Source: Ananas comosus (lineage: Eukaryota; Streptophyta; Magnoliopsida; Poales; Bromeliaceae). Taken from it: a DNA stretch of 64,000 nucleotides. The notes below the pieces were generated by a model. That model worked only from the letters and a program-made list of their open reading frames with translations, had not been told where the DNA came from and ran no database searches. Positions within the stretch are counted from its first letter, which is position 1. Each line of letters begins with the position of its first letter. Location: positions 7,418,965-7,482,964 of the forward strand of contig NC_033628.1 of NCBI RefSeq assembly GCF_001540865.1. Direction: 5' to 3'. Position numbers and translations under genes: made by a program. Shown here in pieces: positions 1 to 16,849 of the stretch.

Positions 1-910
1 TGCATTTTGGAACATTGTACACGTGACTAAGTTATATCAATGGAGCATCCACTTAGGAAACGTGTCCGACATTTTTGGGGCACCGATGTGGGCAACATAA
101 ATTGCAGCATGCATTTCCTAGTTCAGCCAATTGGGTTATACGGGATACGGATTGTCTTTCAATTTATTTGTTGGCCGGCTGAATAGTACCCTAAGCTAAC
201 AATGTTATAGCGATAGAGAAAGCCTGAGCAAGCATAATATTGTAATATTGTCATCAGTTTTATTTCTACATTGGCTGGTTGACTTCTTTCATGAAAGCCT
301 CCCTATCTGTTGATAATAATTTTATATGGAAGAAGTTAAATTTCTACTTGTGCATGTCTTTTCTTAATTGTCATATGTTGTGTACATAATAGTAGTTGGT
401 GCTATATGACTGGTTATTATGCTGTTTGGTGCCAATAGTTTCGATAGTCAAGTAATTTTTTGTGTTTATGTTAGTTCGACATCCTTTTTGTTGAAAATTT
501 CAGGAAAAATGCATTTTTATTGCCAACCAATCTGCTATTACATATATCTTTACATTTGTTAGTATTTATACCAATCTTGCAATTATAAAATGGGAATTTT
601 GAAGTCAGTGCTTGAGAAAATTTCGTAATATTCTGTGGATGTAATGTTGCTTTATTGTCAATCATTAGCAAGTTCTATAACTGAAGATTTTGCTGGAGCC
701 AAATGTTGAATATTTTATAGATCCTTCCCCTCATAATGGTAGAATTTCACAATGATGTTTGTCTTTCATTGTCATATGGATGATGTGGCAACCATGCATT
801 AGTTTGCTATTCTTGGCTTGAACAGAACAGACTACTAAATTTTTGTTTATTGGAGCAAATTTTCTTTTTTGCTCTTAATATTGTTGACCATTGTTGTGGT
901 TGGTTTTCAG
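1..910 (+). other. Intron of the UBP gene (5' part outside window)
   Basis: AT-rich sequence without a convincing exon. It ends in a pyrimidine-rich tract and TTTTCAG directly before the first recognisable UBP exon at 911. The preceding exon of plant UBPs, which carries the sequence before the zinc-finger module, was not found here, so the window opens inside an intron longer than 910 bases. Confidence 0.6.
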
Positions 911-5464
<4,554 letters not shown>

Positions 5465-5824
5465 GTGCAAGATTCGGACGAAGATGTAATACACGAAGGT
5501 TCGCATTGTTATCATTCCATGGGAGGGATGGTTCTCATTATCGTCGTCCTATGAGCCTTTTTCTACTTTGACGTTGATTGTTGTGGGAGCCTCATACTGA
5601 TGGTTGGCTGTAGGAATTTTGGCCAAGAGGATGGATTTTCCACTGAAGAAAGTCCTCCACAATTTCTTACAGTACTGTAGGACTCACCGTGTGAGCTATG
5701 ACAGTTGAAGGTGATTAGAAGGCATTTATTTCTTCTGTTTTGTCAAATATTTGGGGTTTTGGTTTCTAGCAAGAATCCCCACAGTAGCCGGTCAATTGAT
5801 TTTTTTTTTTTTTTTTTTTTTTAT
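5465..5824 (+). other. 3' UTR and downstream flank of the UBP gene
   Basis: Transcribed-looking, non-coding sequence after the UBP stop. No canonical AATAAA was seen, but plant poly(A) signals are loose. A T-run at about 5801-5822 marks the transition to the foldback element. Confidence 0.45.
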
Positions 5825-7700
5825 AAATCTAACTCTCAAACCTAAGTCTAAAGTTTATATTTAAGGTTAATACCTGATTTTCAAATATAAATTTGATTCC
5901 GGTTAACGTATTTTCAGGTGGTTAAAACACAAAACATTTTTTTTTTCCGGTAAAAAATCTAAAATGTATAAGTCAAACCTAAAAGTTATTTAACTGGTTT
6001 AATGAGAATAAGTAGAAAGAGAGAGTAAAGAGAGAACAAGTAAAAAGAGGAGGGAGAAGTAGAAGCAGGAGCGACAGGGAAGGAGACAAAGAGGAAGGTA
6101 AAGTAGAGGGAGGAGGTGGCGGGAGTGCAGTTACAGCAAGAGGAAAGAACGGCACGGGTATGGAGATGGCTGAGCCTGTCAGCGTTTATTCAGTGTCTAG
6201 GGTCTTCACTTCAATGACGCCTCCCGTACTAGTACTTGTCACTGCTGTTGTTCTCCCGGCGTCCTAACTCATATTATCTCTCCCTCTGCGTAACCCCGGT
6301 CCTGCCAACGACGCGTTTTCCTGTTCGATCCCCCGCACCATCACTTTTTATATGTCTCCCATTTTCTTTTTTTTTTTTCTTCTTTTTTTCTCTCTTTATA
6401 TAAAAAAAAGAAGAGAACCCATCCGATAGTGTGCGGCGCTGGTAATATTACTTCCGGTTTTTCTTAACTCCTTCTTCTTCAGTGTGATTAACTCTAATTC
6501 AACGTGACAAACTCCGATATAACGTGATAAATTTTGATTAAACTTTAATTCAACGCGGTGTTTTCATCAACATGTCAAACTCTGATACAACGTGATAAAC
6601 TCTTAATTCGACGTGACAAATTTTTCAACGTTGAATCAGAGTTTATCAAAATTTACCATATTCAATTCAGAGTTTGTCACATCGAATTCAGAATTTATCA
6701 CGTTGAATCAGAGTTTGATTCAACGTAGTGTTTTTTATCTTTAACGTGTTAAATTCTGATTTAACGTGATAAACTATTAGTTTAACGTGATAAACTTTTC
6801 AATGTTGAATCAAAGTTTATTAAAATTTATCACGATGAATTTCAGAGTTTGTTATATTGAAGATAAAATACATCACGTTAATCGGAGTTTATCAAAATCT
6901 ATCACGTTAAGTAGGAGTTTACCACGTTGAAACAGAGTTTGTTATGTTGAAAAAAAAAGAAGGAAGAACAATGAAAAACCGGGAAGGACATCATCGGTAT
7001 CATATACTACGGTAAGGGTGTTCTTCTTTTCATATAAAAAAAGATAAAAAAAAAATTTAAGAAAGAAGAAGAAAAAGAAGGTGGACGTAAAAAAAAACGA
7101 TGGTGCGGGAAGGGGAGTGGGAGATAGCGTTGTTGGCAGGGGCCGGCAGGGGTTGAGGTTATACGAGAGAGAGGGGCAGGAAGAGTTTAGGACGTCGTTA
7201 TAGTAGGGATAGCGGTAAGTGACGGTATGAGAAGTGGTGTCGGAGTGGAGGTACTAGAAATGGTATAGTAGCAGTATCTTCAGCCGCCTTCACACCCGTT
7301 ACGTTCTCTCTCTTCGCGGAGTAGCCGCACCCGCAGCCACCTCCACCTCCGCTTCTTCCTCCCTCTCCTTCATCCTCTTCTTTCTCTTTCCCTGCCGTTC
7401 TTCCTCTCTCTGTTCTCATTTCTCTTTTTGTTTACTCTCTTTTTCCTCTTTCTTTCTCTTTATTCTCATAAGATTAATTCAATAATTTTTAAATCTCGAT
7501 TAGACGTTTTAGGTTTTATCTACATATAAAAACGTTTTTGTGTTTTAGTTATTTAAAAAAAATAAGTTTAACCGGAATTAAACTAAAACTTAATTTAGGT
7601 ATTAAATCTAAATCTCAATCTAAATTTAAACTTAAGTATAAGTTTAAGTTTACAACTTGAGTTAAATTTAAGTTTAAGTTTAAAACTTGAGTCAAAGTTT
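5825..7700. mobile_element. Large foldback (long inverted repeat) element 1
   Basis: The two arms are imperfect reverse complements. For example, the AACACAAAAC stretch, the CCGGT/CCGGTTAA stretch and GAGAATAAGTAGAAAGAGAG at 5930-6030 are mirrored at 7440-7600. Each arm has an AT-rich terminal part, a purine/pyrimidine tract and a GC-richer module (6110-6330 and 7085-7400). The centre (about 6485-6960) is a thicket of short repeats of the type AACGTGATAAACTCTGATT, sense on the left and antisense on the right. No transposase was seen. ORFs in the arms are low-complexity shadows. Termini are approximate and no target duplication was identified. Confidence 0.6.
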
Positions 7701-8494
7701 AAGTTTTCGTCTTAAACTTAAACTACATGTTAAAGTCTAGATCTTGTCATAAAATTTTTAGTCCACCTTGGGATTTGGCCGGCCAGTTTGACCAGTCTGG
7801 CACTGGCTCAGGGATCCGGCTAAGTCGCTGGGACTTTTTACCTTTCGAAATTTTAAACATAACTGGGCACACTAGCTGACAAGTTAGCTATTTGGCCACA
7901 AGGCTTTTACGAATATTAGTTTGGCCAGGCTTGAGAGAGTGAATATTAATCTAGAAAAATAATTTATAATTTATTAGCTTGATTTATAAAATAGTATTTT
8001 CGTGTTTCCGTTGTTCTTGCCTTGACGTAATAGTTTTGAGGGTATACTACAGGAATGTTAACTTAGTATTGTATACATCTTCATTTTAAGTCTCGGTTTA
8101 TTTTTGTTTAAATTTTTTTTAATTTTTTTTTTTTTTGATTTCTTTTAATTCACTTTTTCACTCCCCTTTCGTCTCTCCTTTACGGAGATAGATAGTCTAT
8201 TATGCTGATGTGAATGTACTCGGTCTAACGGAGACTACAAAGTTTGAACATGGTGTTTACCTTTTTNTTTTAAAAAAATCAATAAATAGAAGGAAAATAA
8301 AATTGTAGAAGATATTGTTTAATAAAATTAATTATATATACACACATACACTATATTTTTAAAATTTTACTCCTGAAACTTAAATTCCGTATTTTTTTTA
8401 TACAATGAAATTTTATGTGATTTAAATTTCATCTATCAAATTAGATTTTATTATGCGATTTATTATGTGTATCTTTAATAAAATTAATTAATTA
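7701..8494. other. AT-rich spacer with one undetermined base
   Basis: No gene seen. It contains TTTAAGTTTAAG-type simple sequence at the left, a GC-richer patch at about 7765-7860 with GGCCGGCCAGTTTGACCAG, resembling 16060-16095, and an N at 8267 inside a T-run. Confidence 0.5.
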
Positions 8495-9860
8495 CTAGTG
8501 TAGTGACCCGCGCGATGCGGCGGGTAGATATATTATAATATTTTAAAATTTATTCTATAAATTATTTTGTAGAGAGTAGAACAAATTTATTTTAAAAATT
8601 TTAGTAATTTTAAAATATATTGAAAAGTATGAAGATCATTTTTTTTGAATATTCTAATTTTTAACACTGAAACATCACGATAGGCATCGAACCATATTTA
8701 TTTCCAAAAACTTTGTATAAATGTCTTATTATATAGATAGTGACGTGTAGGTTTAATCAAAAACAACAGAAAATATATTTAGCAAACAAATTCCAACATA
8801 TCCATTAGATTTCGTTAAGTATAGTGTTATGTTGCGTAATAATTAATCATTTAAAAAATTCTAAACCGAGCAGCTTCTGCTGGTCTTTTAATGAAGGTAC
8901 CATAGACTATGGATATTTATGGATCCAACAATATAAAACAACAGATTACACATTTCTAAATGAACATCTGTCTTGAGTGAGTTGTGGTGATCTTACTATA
9001 CATATATGCTTTCGTGATGGATAGATGTCAATTGAATGCACTATGCCAGTGACATTTCCTCTTCCCCTGCAACATCAGTATGCTCATTTAGTCAAGCTAA
9101 ACAGCAAATTCAAATAGCTTATAGAGCTTACGAAGATAAGTGAGTGTAGCCATATTTGGCAGATATGCTTCAACCATATTGCGGCATCATTAATGAGATT
9201 ATGAGAATTGCACCGGAGCGCTGCGGCAGGGCCAAAGTGATCTGAAAGCAACAATGAAAAAGAATAGAGCAAAAAGACATTAAAACATGCATACTATTTC
9301 TCTAGACAAATCCGTATAGAACACTTACTGAAATGCAATAGTACTAAAAGAGTAGTCATACAATTTAATAATGTTGAAAACTAAAATTTCCTTCTTATCG
9401 ATCCAATGTTCTCATTATTACTTTTCTACTTCTTGTTCTGCATTGCTAGCCAAGTTGGATGGTTGCATGCAGAGCACATTATGCAGGCCTCGCCTTTAGC
9501 TGAAATAGGAGTATGAGAAGAAAATTGAGTTAGAAATTTAGCTAAAGAATGGAATAACGTCAACAGTAGCAAAATGACAAAGGATAAAAAAAAAATTCTC
9601 TTATGTTACTACATAAAAGCTTCGTCACACTCCATAAATAGCAAGTTGCACCAAAACAAATATTAAAATCAAGGCTCGGTTTTTCTTTCTAAAAATCCGA
9701 GTTCATTTTCTTACAACGAAAAAAGAGAACTCTCAACATCAATGTAAAAAAAGAAAATATTGCGGGAACAATTGTTAGTTTTATTAATTGGCATAAAATT
9801 AAGCATATCTGCCTCTGGAAAGTAAAACTTTTTAAGAGATATTGCGTGGAAACAAACTCG

Positions 9861-10024
9861 GTATCACAGAGCCCCTTGTGTCATCATTGCCTTACATTAG
9901 ATAGCAAAAGTACCGTGTAAAATATTATTCCAAAATAGAGAATTAGAGCTTTAAAATTACAAACCTTCTGCATCACAAAGTCCCTTGTCTCATCATTGCC
10001 TTACGTTACATAGCAAAAGTAGTG
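9861..10024. repeat. Direct duplication of a ~55-bp block
   Basis: The block containing CATCATTGCCTTAC and ATAGCAAAAGTA occurs at about 9865-9916 and again at about 9970-10022 with a few differences. It has no coding potential. It is one of several short-range duplications in this AT-rich stretch. Confidence 0.65.
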
Positions 10025-10825
10025 TGGAGACTAACTGTTTTAAAGTAGAAAGACAAAGTATTGAGAACGGAACAAATATATTGAAAAGGCTAGCAAACCT
10101 GTGAGACAGCAAGAAGGACCAAAATATTTGGTAAAATAAGAGGCCAAAGAATAGCACAACATAAAGACAACTAAAAGCAAAATACTCGTCAAGTATACAA
10201 AGCTCGATAATGAGAACGAAGACAAAAAGGAGAAAGCCAGTGAGAAAAAAGAAAAAAGAAACGAATTAGATCACATACATAGTCACATAAAATCAACTAA
10301 GAATGAAAAAGAAAAGGTTCAAGAAACTAAACTTTTCGCGAGGCACGTATTAGGGGAGGCCTAATTGGAAAAAGGTTTTCTTTAAAATCTATAGCGATGA
10401 AAAAAAGATTAGAGAATAAATGAGAAGGCAAGGTGGCCAAAAGATTGTATGTATAAAGCCTAAAGCAACAGATTTGTTAAACATAAGATGTTTAGAGGTG
10501 AGCTTTACGAAATCCACATTCAAACAAAACAAATTTTATACAAATTTAACCCAGAAATTGCTTTTTAATATATTATAGAGATTGTTCCAACGTTTTAGTC
10601 CTAATCGAAAGATATATAATTAGAAGAATCTTACAAAGACCAATCAGAAATTACTATAGAAAAAATTGCCAATCAACTAATCACTAAGCAATATAAGCAA
10701 ATAAAGATTCAGATAGCAACACTATTATTTGGGAGGCTGAAGAGCTCATACTCTCCTCTTTGATTCAGACCCCTATAGAAGATGAATAGCTACAGCAATT
10801 GCTATATAGCTATCCAAGCTAACTT

Positions 10826-10903
10826 ATCTATTAAAACTAATTCTTTGTTTTATCTATTAAAACTAATTCTTTGTTTTATCTATTAAAACTAATTCTTTGT
10901 TTT
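10826..10903 (+). repeat. Three perfect 26-bp tandem copies
   Basis: The unit begins ATCTATTAAAACTAATTC and ends TTGTTTT, and occurs at 10826, 10852 and 10878 without change. It is a simple minisatellite inside the Helitron candidate. Confidence 0.9.
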
Positions 10904-11828
10904 AAAGAATGTAATAAAGCCAATGAGTAACAGGACCTAAAACTCAAGATCGTCTGTTCTGATACGATGTTAATTTGAAATAGCCGTTTATCTCAAAAAA
11001 TTCAAAGTATGAAAAAGTCAGTATTTTTTAATATTTATATTCAACATTTTGGATAATATTGAGTCAGATCACAATCCTCTCAGATTAAAGAGGTTTTGGA
11101 GTTCGATTTACATCTATCGTATCATATACGTCAATCATATTTTTAGGTTCACAGGTAGCATTTCTTTTTAACTTTTACTCGATATCATCTTACTAAGTAT
11201 CTTGTTAAGTATCTTAAATAAGATTGCATATCCTTAACTTAAGAAAAATACTGTAAAATACATTCTAAGGTGAAAGATGGCTAAGTAATAAATATATGTG
11301 TTAGTACATAGTTGAATTTGATTTACATTGAGCTCTGAATAGATGCATCAGAGTCTAATCTGCTTTCATTGAACTATAACTATAAATATATGTTTTAGAG
11401 TTCAGTATGATTTGGTTTGACTTGAGTTCCATGAGAAGGCGCCACACATAATCTATATTCTGATGGCATTCAAGAGATAGTCATCATAGTACGGGAAAAA
11501 AATTAGGTGCAGTCAAAGTAAGCAAGTAATATTAGCAAAATAACAATGAATCATGAAGCAATGCAGACCATGAAAAGGCATCAAACATAATCTAAATTCT
11601 CAGGGCATTCAAGAGATAGTCAGCATAGCATGGACAAAAAATAGGCGTAGTCAACAACTCGAGAAATAACAATTCAAGAGGGATTCATCATAGCATGGAC
11701 AAAAATAGTCAAAGGGAAAGTGCCCGAGAAACGACAAAACATTTATATAAACCAATCAAGAAGGGTTGGGTCTCTATCAATTATCGAAAGCTGAAACGTA
11801 CTTGCACACAAAACTATATGAAAATAAG

Positions 11829-11949
11829 TAAATGCCTATATGAAAATATCACATTAGTCAAGTAAATAGTCAAGTAAAATAAGTGACATGAATACTGGGG
11901 AACATGTAAATGCCTATATGAAAATATCACATTAGTCAAATAAATAGTC
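11829..11949. repeat. Direct duplication AAATGCCTATATGAAAATAT
   Basis: About 45 bp including AAATGCCTATATGAAAATAT and CACATTAGTCAAGTAAATAG occurs at 11830 and 11907. It is non-coding. Confidence 0.7.
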
Positions 11950-12901
11950 TCTTTGACATAAGAATAATCTCCTCAATGTGTTTTTATAGTGCAAGAAATC
12001 AATTCTCCTATACATGGTTAAACTATGCACCAATAGAGGATAAACCATTAATATCAAAAATATAATTTCGCATCGTCATCATACAGATACCTATCTCAAT
12101 CTGAGCCTGTTTAGCTTGATCAGGACAAATTGAACTTGTCTAACATACTCCGTTGGAGGAACAAATCAGCTTAATCAATTAAAAACAATGCCACAGAACA
12201 AATCATTATGAATATGTCAGTTTATTGATGATGAACAAATTGAAACAACTTGATCGGATTTATATTATCGTATGTTGCATTATGAATTTCATTCCTAATC
12301 AATAGTTGCACTATCAAAACTCACCTTGACCAAGCTTAAACTTTGATGGCGTCCCATGATTACGGGTTGAGTTGAACTTGGTCCCGTCAATAAGTGTCCG
12401 AGTGTAATGCACGGCAAAATTAATCAACACTCAAAACCAGGCAAAACACATACCAATTGATCAGACTATTTTTGATATCTTCGATCCAAATCAATTAGGA
12501 ATGCAACCTTTTTTCGGGAAAGGAAAAAGTTAAGAACAGTAGGAAAAAGAAAAAGAAAGGAATAAAGGAAAAAGGAAAAAATTAAGCAGTCTTGACGAAA
12601 ACCCCAAAAAGGTCAGGCTCAGTTAAGTCGGCAAAAAATGCTCATAAGCACAGGATAGTAATAGGACCAATAGATTACCATAGGAGGAACATGTATGGAA
12701 CGACGAAGGATAAGAACAATAGGAAGCGGTTGCCTGTGAATAGGCCGTCCAAACTTCCGCTTGTTCAAAGCCATCATTTTCCACGTTCTCCTCTACTTAT
12801 CATCACCGCCTCAAAGAAGAGATACAAAATAGCAAGAAACAAAAAAGAATAAAGGAAACCAAGTAGAATTAATAAAACAACAATGTATTGAAGCAGTCAA
12901 G

Positions 12902-13432
12902 TCCATCCAAAGCTACCACATTTAATCCCAAACAAAGACAGGAATAGCATATTTGAGTACAACCAATTATCTGTAAAACTGAGTCTATCCAAAGCTACTA
13001 CATTTAATCCCAAACAAAGATACGAATACCAAATTTGAGTACAAAGAAACATCTTTAAAACTGTTTTCTCACAAATTATCCAACAACCAATCAGAAATAA
13101 AATATCAAAGGATCATATTTGGCTACCAACTAAACATGAAGTGACCCAATGTCACACCTCGTGCAAGTAAAGAATGTAAAAAAAGAGAATTGTTGGCAAA
13201 TTTTCAATTGCCTTCCGACATTCTATGTCCCTAACTCTGTTACAATACAAATCTTCTTTAAATTCCATAGTCATTTGACTTTGAGCTCTATAGACTATGC
13301 ATTTGATTGAGTATTGCTATAAACTTTCTTGGTAGTTAGAATACAATTTCAAAGCCAAAGATGCTCAATTTGAATCTATTTGATTGAGTATTGCTATAAA
13401 CTGTCTTGGTAGTTAGAATACAATTTCAAAGT
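12902..13432. repeat. Two further pairs of local direct duplications
   Basis: A ~60-bp block with CCAAAGCTAC and ATTTAATCCCAAACAAAGA occurs at about 12905 and 12988. A ~52-bp block with TTGAGTATTGCTATAAACT and AGTTAGAATACAATTTCAAAG occurs at about 13306 and 13384. Both are non-coding. Confidence 0.7.
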
Positions 13433-13599
13433 ACTTGAAACAAAGTGTTGATCGTCCTCAACAGAAAGAATGAACACACAATTCATTAGTTCTAATAGGT
13501 TGAGCCATATATTTCGAAGTACAAAAGCAACTTGATACATGGTTTATGCTCGGTTTTGCTTCTATGTTATTATAGGTACCAAGAGCTAAAGAAAGAAAG

Positions 13600-13820
13600 T
13601 TCAAAGCTTCCATTGTTCAAACTGAACAAACTTAATGCATCATTACCTGTACCTTTGATACCAAGGAGCTCTGTAGTTCTTTTCATTATGGGTGCAAGTG
13701 ATGACTTCATAGTCGCCAAGAACGTCGGGCCAATTATCGCAATCATTTCACATTCAAGGAAAGGTGCATTATAGTTTGGGATAAAAGCAGGTGGAAGCTC
13801 AATTGTTGCAATCATGTAAC
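13600..13820 (-). pseudogene. Exon-like island, unknown origin
   Basis: Minus-strand reading gives a non-repetitive, balanced peptide containing IELPPAFIPNYNAPF and LATMKSSLAPIMKRTTELL, followed by a possible splice donor (AAAG|GTACAG). I do not recognise the family. It lies in the same orientation as the putative Helitron and may be a captured exon; it could also be chance. Confidence 0.25.
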
Positions 13821-14245
13821 ATTCAAGGTAAGGACTATGAAGAAAAACAAAGAGCCGACAGCCAGCAGGAAGGCATAGGGAACCTGCAGAAATCGAAAAC
13901 AGGGACTTGCGGATTCCACGACATATAATTTTTTTTGCTGCGAAAATCAAGGCGAAGGAAAAGCAAAAGAATAGAGTTTTTTCTATAGAACACCTCAAAA
14001 CAATGATGTAAAATAACCAAGTCTTGAAAGGTTGCTAAAACAAAAAGGGAAAAAGAAATCGAATGCAGGTAAAAGCAAGTCGAAAACAAAGAGATTTGAC
14101 AAATCAAAGCCAAAGATGCAGTTTGGGAAAATCCCAATAGTTTAAAAAAACATGAAACTAATATTTACAAAGAAGAGAAGAGTAAAGAGGAGCAGCAAAT
14201 ATGGATAGATATGGAAATAAATAAATAATTTTTGCTCAGACACCC

Positions 14246-14425
14246 CTAGTTATCAAGCATTATCAGATTGGCAGCGAAGCCTTCCCGATTAATAGTGCCG
14301 ACCGAGCTAGAAACCATGCGCACGCCGAAACCATTCTTAGCACAAATGAGAACAACTGGTTGCTTAAGAACTAAGCCATCCAAAGTGCTCTCATTACCAA
14401 TCAAGAAAGCGCAGGCCTTTCTCAA
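14246..14425 (-). pseudogene. Exon-like island, unknown origin
   Basis: A 59-codon minus-strand open stretch ending at TAG (14246-14248), with a protein-like composition including KQPVVLICAKNGFGVRMVSS. The family is not recognised. It is the second such island within the Helitron candidate, in the same orientation, about 430 bp upstream (minus-strand sense) of the 13.6-13.8 kb island. A captured gene fragment is the simplest guess. Confidence 0.25.
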
Positions 14426-14889
14426 TTATCACGACTATCTGATATTGGGAAGGTCATCATCGCACGGGAGGAAAACGGGGAAGACAAAGTCTCGGGGAAT
14501 AGAAGGGTCAAATTCTTATCACATTCAGGTGAAAGCAAAGTAACCCACAACAGACAAAACATTGCTATAAACTGCACATGACCGAACTACAGTTCTTCCC
14601 CCCTCTTTTTACTTTTGTCTGGACTTCTTTGGGACCCCAAATCTGAAATTGGAAACGGCCCCTCCTCAAACCGTTCCACCTAACCAGCACATCTAATATA
14701 TATCTATTTTTTTATAAACCATGCTGAAGGAAAGGAGAAAGGAGGAGCCTGCGGATTCCAGGGCACTTTTTTTTCTCTTTTTTTTTTAAAACCATGCTGC
14801 AGGAAAGGGGAAAGGAAAGAGTTTTATCTAGAGTTGCTAATTTATACCTCTATTTACATGATCAGACATATATATGTAAAGGAATAACA

Positions 14890-15345
14890 TTTACCACCAT
14901 CCCCAGCGCTGCACCCCACCTCTCCGATGCCCGCGAAGCGCCCTGCAATCGCCTCGGCATTTCATCGAACAGGGCGCGAGCGCTCGGGAGAGGGCGCGGG
15001 GGCCTGCGAGCTCCTTCGATCGATCGCGTGATGGCGAGGGGGAGGAGGAGAAGAAGATCCTTGCAGATCGAAAAGAGATCTGAGAGAGTTCGGTGTGGAT
15101 CTGCAGGACCTCCGCGCCCTGAGGGGCGACAGGGGAAGAAGGCGAAGAGAGGGGCGCGCGAGAAAAGGTATGAGAGAGATCGAAGAGGCGGAGGAAGGAT
15201 CGAAGAGGCAGAGGAGGGATCGAAGAGGCGGTTGTGGGGGAGGGTTCGAAGAGGCGGAGGTTGTAGGGGAGGGTTCGAAGAGGCGGGGCAGGGATCGAAG
15301 CGGTGGGCATCAGGGAGCGATCGAAGAGGCGGGGTGAATGAATAA
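14890..15345. other. GC-rich island with GATCGAAGAGGCGG minisatellite
   Basis: A sharp rise in GC content within an AT-rich element. The right half (15176-15335) is an irregular tandem array around GATCGAAGAGGCGG with GGAGG linkers. Open frames exist on both strands here only because stop codons are rare in such sequence; I do not call a gene. It may derive from the 5' region of a captured host gene. Confidence 0.55.
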
Positions 15346-15419
15346 ATGGGATCTGAAGTGGCGTGGTGATGTGGGATTGAATTAAGATGGATTAAGGAAA
15401 ATTGGACACGTGGCAAAAT

Positions 15420-15720
15420 AGAACGGGAAAACTAATTATTAATAAATTTAATTAATTAATTAATTTCATAGAGTTTAGAGATTTAAAATTTTAAACTTTG
15501 AAGCTTAAAATTTAGAAATAAATAATATAAGTAAAAAATAAAATTTAAAATTTAAATATAAAATATAAAATTAGAAAATTAAAACTTTAAAATTTTGAAG
15601 TTTAAAAAGCTTAAAATTTAGAAATAAATATTATAAGTAAAAATTGAAATTTAAAATTTAAATAAAAAATATAAAATTAGAAATTTAAAACTTTAAAATT
15701 TGGAAGTATCAAAATTTTAT
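15420..15720. repeat. AT-rich tandem duplication (~120 bp unit)
   Basis: Two diverged copies of a block with AAGCTTAAAATTTAGAAATA and TTAAAATTTAAATA occur at about 15500 and 15605. It is low-complexity and non-coding. Confidence 0.6.
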
Positions 15721-15734
15721 ATTTTGATATAAAA

Positions 15735-15742
15735 AATTTAAA

Positions 15743-15789
<47 letters not shown>

Positions 15790-15850
15790 GGAGAGAGAAG
15801 GGGGGTTTGGGGGGACACGTGTCACCTTGTGGTCCCCCCAAACCCTCCTT
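15735..15850. repeat. (TA)n run and GC hairpin near the Helitron 1 5' end
   Basis: A TA dinucleotide run (about 15748-15785) is followed by an imperfect inverted repeat: AAGGGGGGTTTGGGGGGAC at 15798-15816 pairs with the complement of 15831-15850 around a CACGTG-containing loop. It lies about 25-75 bp inside the proposed Helitron 5' terminus. Confidence 0.75.
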
Positions 15851-15875
15851 TAATGTAGTTAGATAGATAGATAGA

Positions 15876-16278
15876 TATTTAGTTCGATTATTTAATATTT
15901 AATAAAAAGATCTAATTATAAGTGAGAGAGTTCGGACCGGTTTGATTATTAGCATTTTCGGAACACCGGTTTATCGATTGAACAGTCGATCACACGGGTC
16001 AATGCAAATTTTAAAGCTTTCCATTTTTCAGGGTCGCCGAATCGGCCGACGGACTCGGTCACGGTCTGACCAGTTTGACCGGCCGGTTTAGGGTTTAGGG
16101 TTCGACCTGATTTTTAAAATACTGTTCTAGATCTGAAATTGTACATCAAATTCAAATTCTGCTTTTGAATTTGAAACTGAGTTCAAAATTTGAATTTGAA
16201 TTTAAATTGAGTTCAACATTTGAATTTGAATATGAATTCAAATTTAAATCTAAATTTATATTCAACTTTAAATCTAAA
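15876..16278. other. Spacer between the two Helitron candidates
   Basis: No gene. It contains GACCGG-rich sequence (15950-16090), two and a half TTTAGGG units at 16085-16100, and AAATTTGAATTT-type simple sequence up to the CTAG at 16279. Confidence 0.5.
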
Positions 16279-16781
16279 CTAGTTAAGAGACCCGCGCGAT
16301 GCTGCGGGTAGTTATTTTAAAATTTAATTTTGAAAATTAGTTATAAAAATTAATTTCAGAATTTAAATGGTGCAATAAGTATATCAAAAAATTTTAGTAG
16401 GCATAGTAGTTCCCCATTAGTTAGTAAAATAATTTTAGTAGATATCGTAGTCCCCAGTAGTTAGTGAATCAGATAAGAAATCATTGTTTGTGATTCTTGC
16501 AATTAATTTTCGTCAAATATAAAATTAACTTAAGCTGCATCAATTTTCTTTTATTTTTTAATGTACAATTTATATGTGAATGCTCAATATTATAAAATTA
16601 ATATTTATATCCAGTAGTCTAAATTATTTAACATTTATTTATATATTTTACATTTTATAAAAATAAATAGTAAATTATATAATAAATTATTATATAATAA
16701 TATATCTATATAGAAATAAAATACTATATATATTAAATAAATATATATAATAAATAAATATATATTTATAAATAAAATTTT

Positions 16782-16812
<31 letters not shown>

Positions 16813-16843
16813 GAGAGGGAGGTCCACCGTGGACCTCCCTCTC
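16813..16843. repeat. Perfect 15-bp-arm hairpin
   Basis: GAGAGGGAGGTCCAC, one C, then its exact reverse complement. It directly follows a TA run and precedes further short palindromes (AGGCC...GGCCT at 16855-16870). Confidence 0.95.
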
Positions 16844-16849
16844 ACGTGG

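Larger units (their letters stand above)
8495..15875 (-). mobile_element. Candidate non-autonomous Helitron 1 (7.4 kb)
   Basis: Read on the minus strand, the 3' end has a GC hairpin (ACCCGC / GCGGGT, loop 8 nt, 8506-8525), a 7-nt spacer and CTAG (8495-8498) followed by T. The proposed 5' end is TC at 15875-15874 (TCTATCTATCTATC), preceded by A, giving the A|T insertion site typical of Helitrons. Rep/helicase sequence was not seen, so it would be non-autonomous. The interior is AT-rich with several local direct duplications, exon-like islands in the same orientation and one GC-rich block (14890-15345). The 3' end is well supported because a second copy exists at 16279; the 5' end is an inference. 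Confidence 0.45.

Noticed and set aside
9084..10225. Short hydrophobic minus-strand ORFs
   Set aside because: AT-rich sequence yields Leu/Phe/Ser frames; no conserved motif.
12592..12852. 86-codon Lys/Arg-rich ORF
   Set aside because: Starts with a non-ATG codon and shows no family; the strand of any coding origin is unclear.
14794..15416. ORFs of 183 and 184 codons on opposite strands
   Set aside because: Both lie in a GC-rich minisatellite where stops are rare; products are Arg/Gly- or Pro/Leu-rich without family resemblance.
16085..16100. TTTAGGG units suggesting telomeric sequence
   Set aside because: Only about two and a half units, no array; interstitial chance match.
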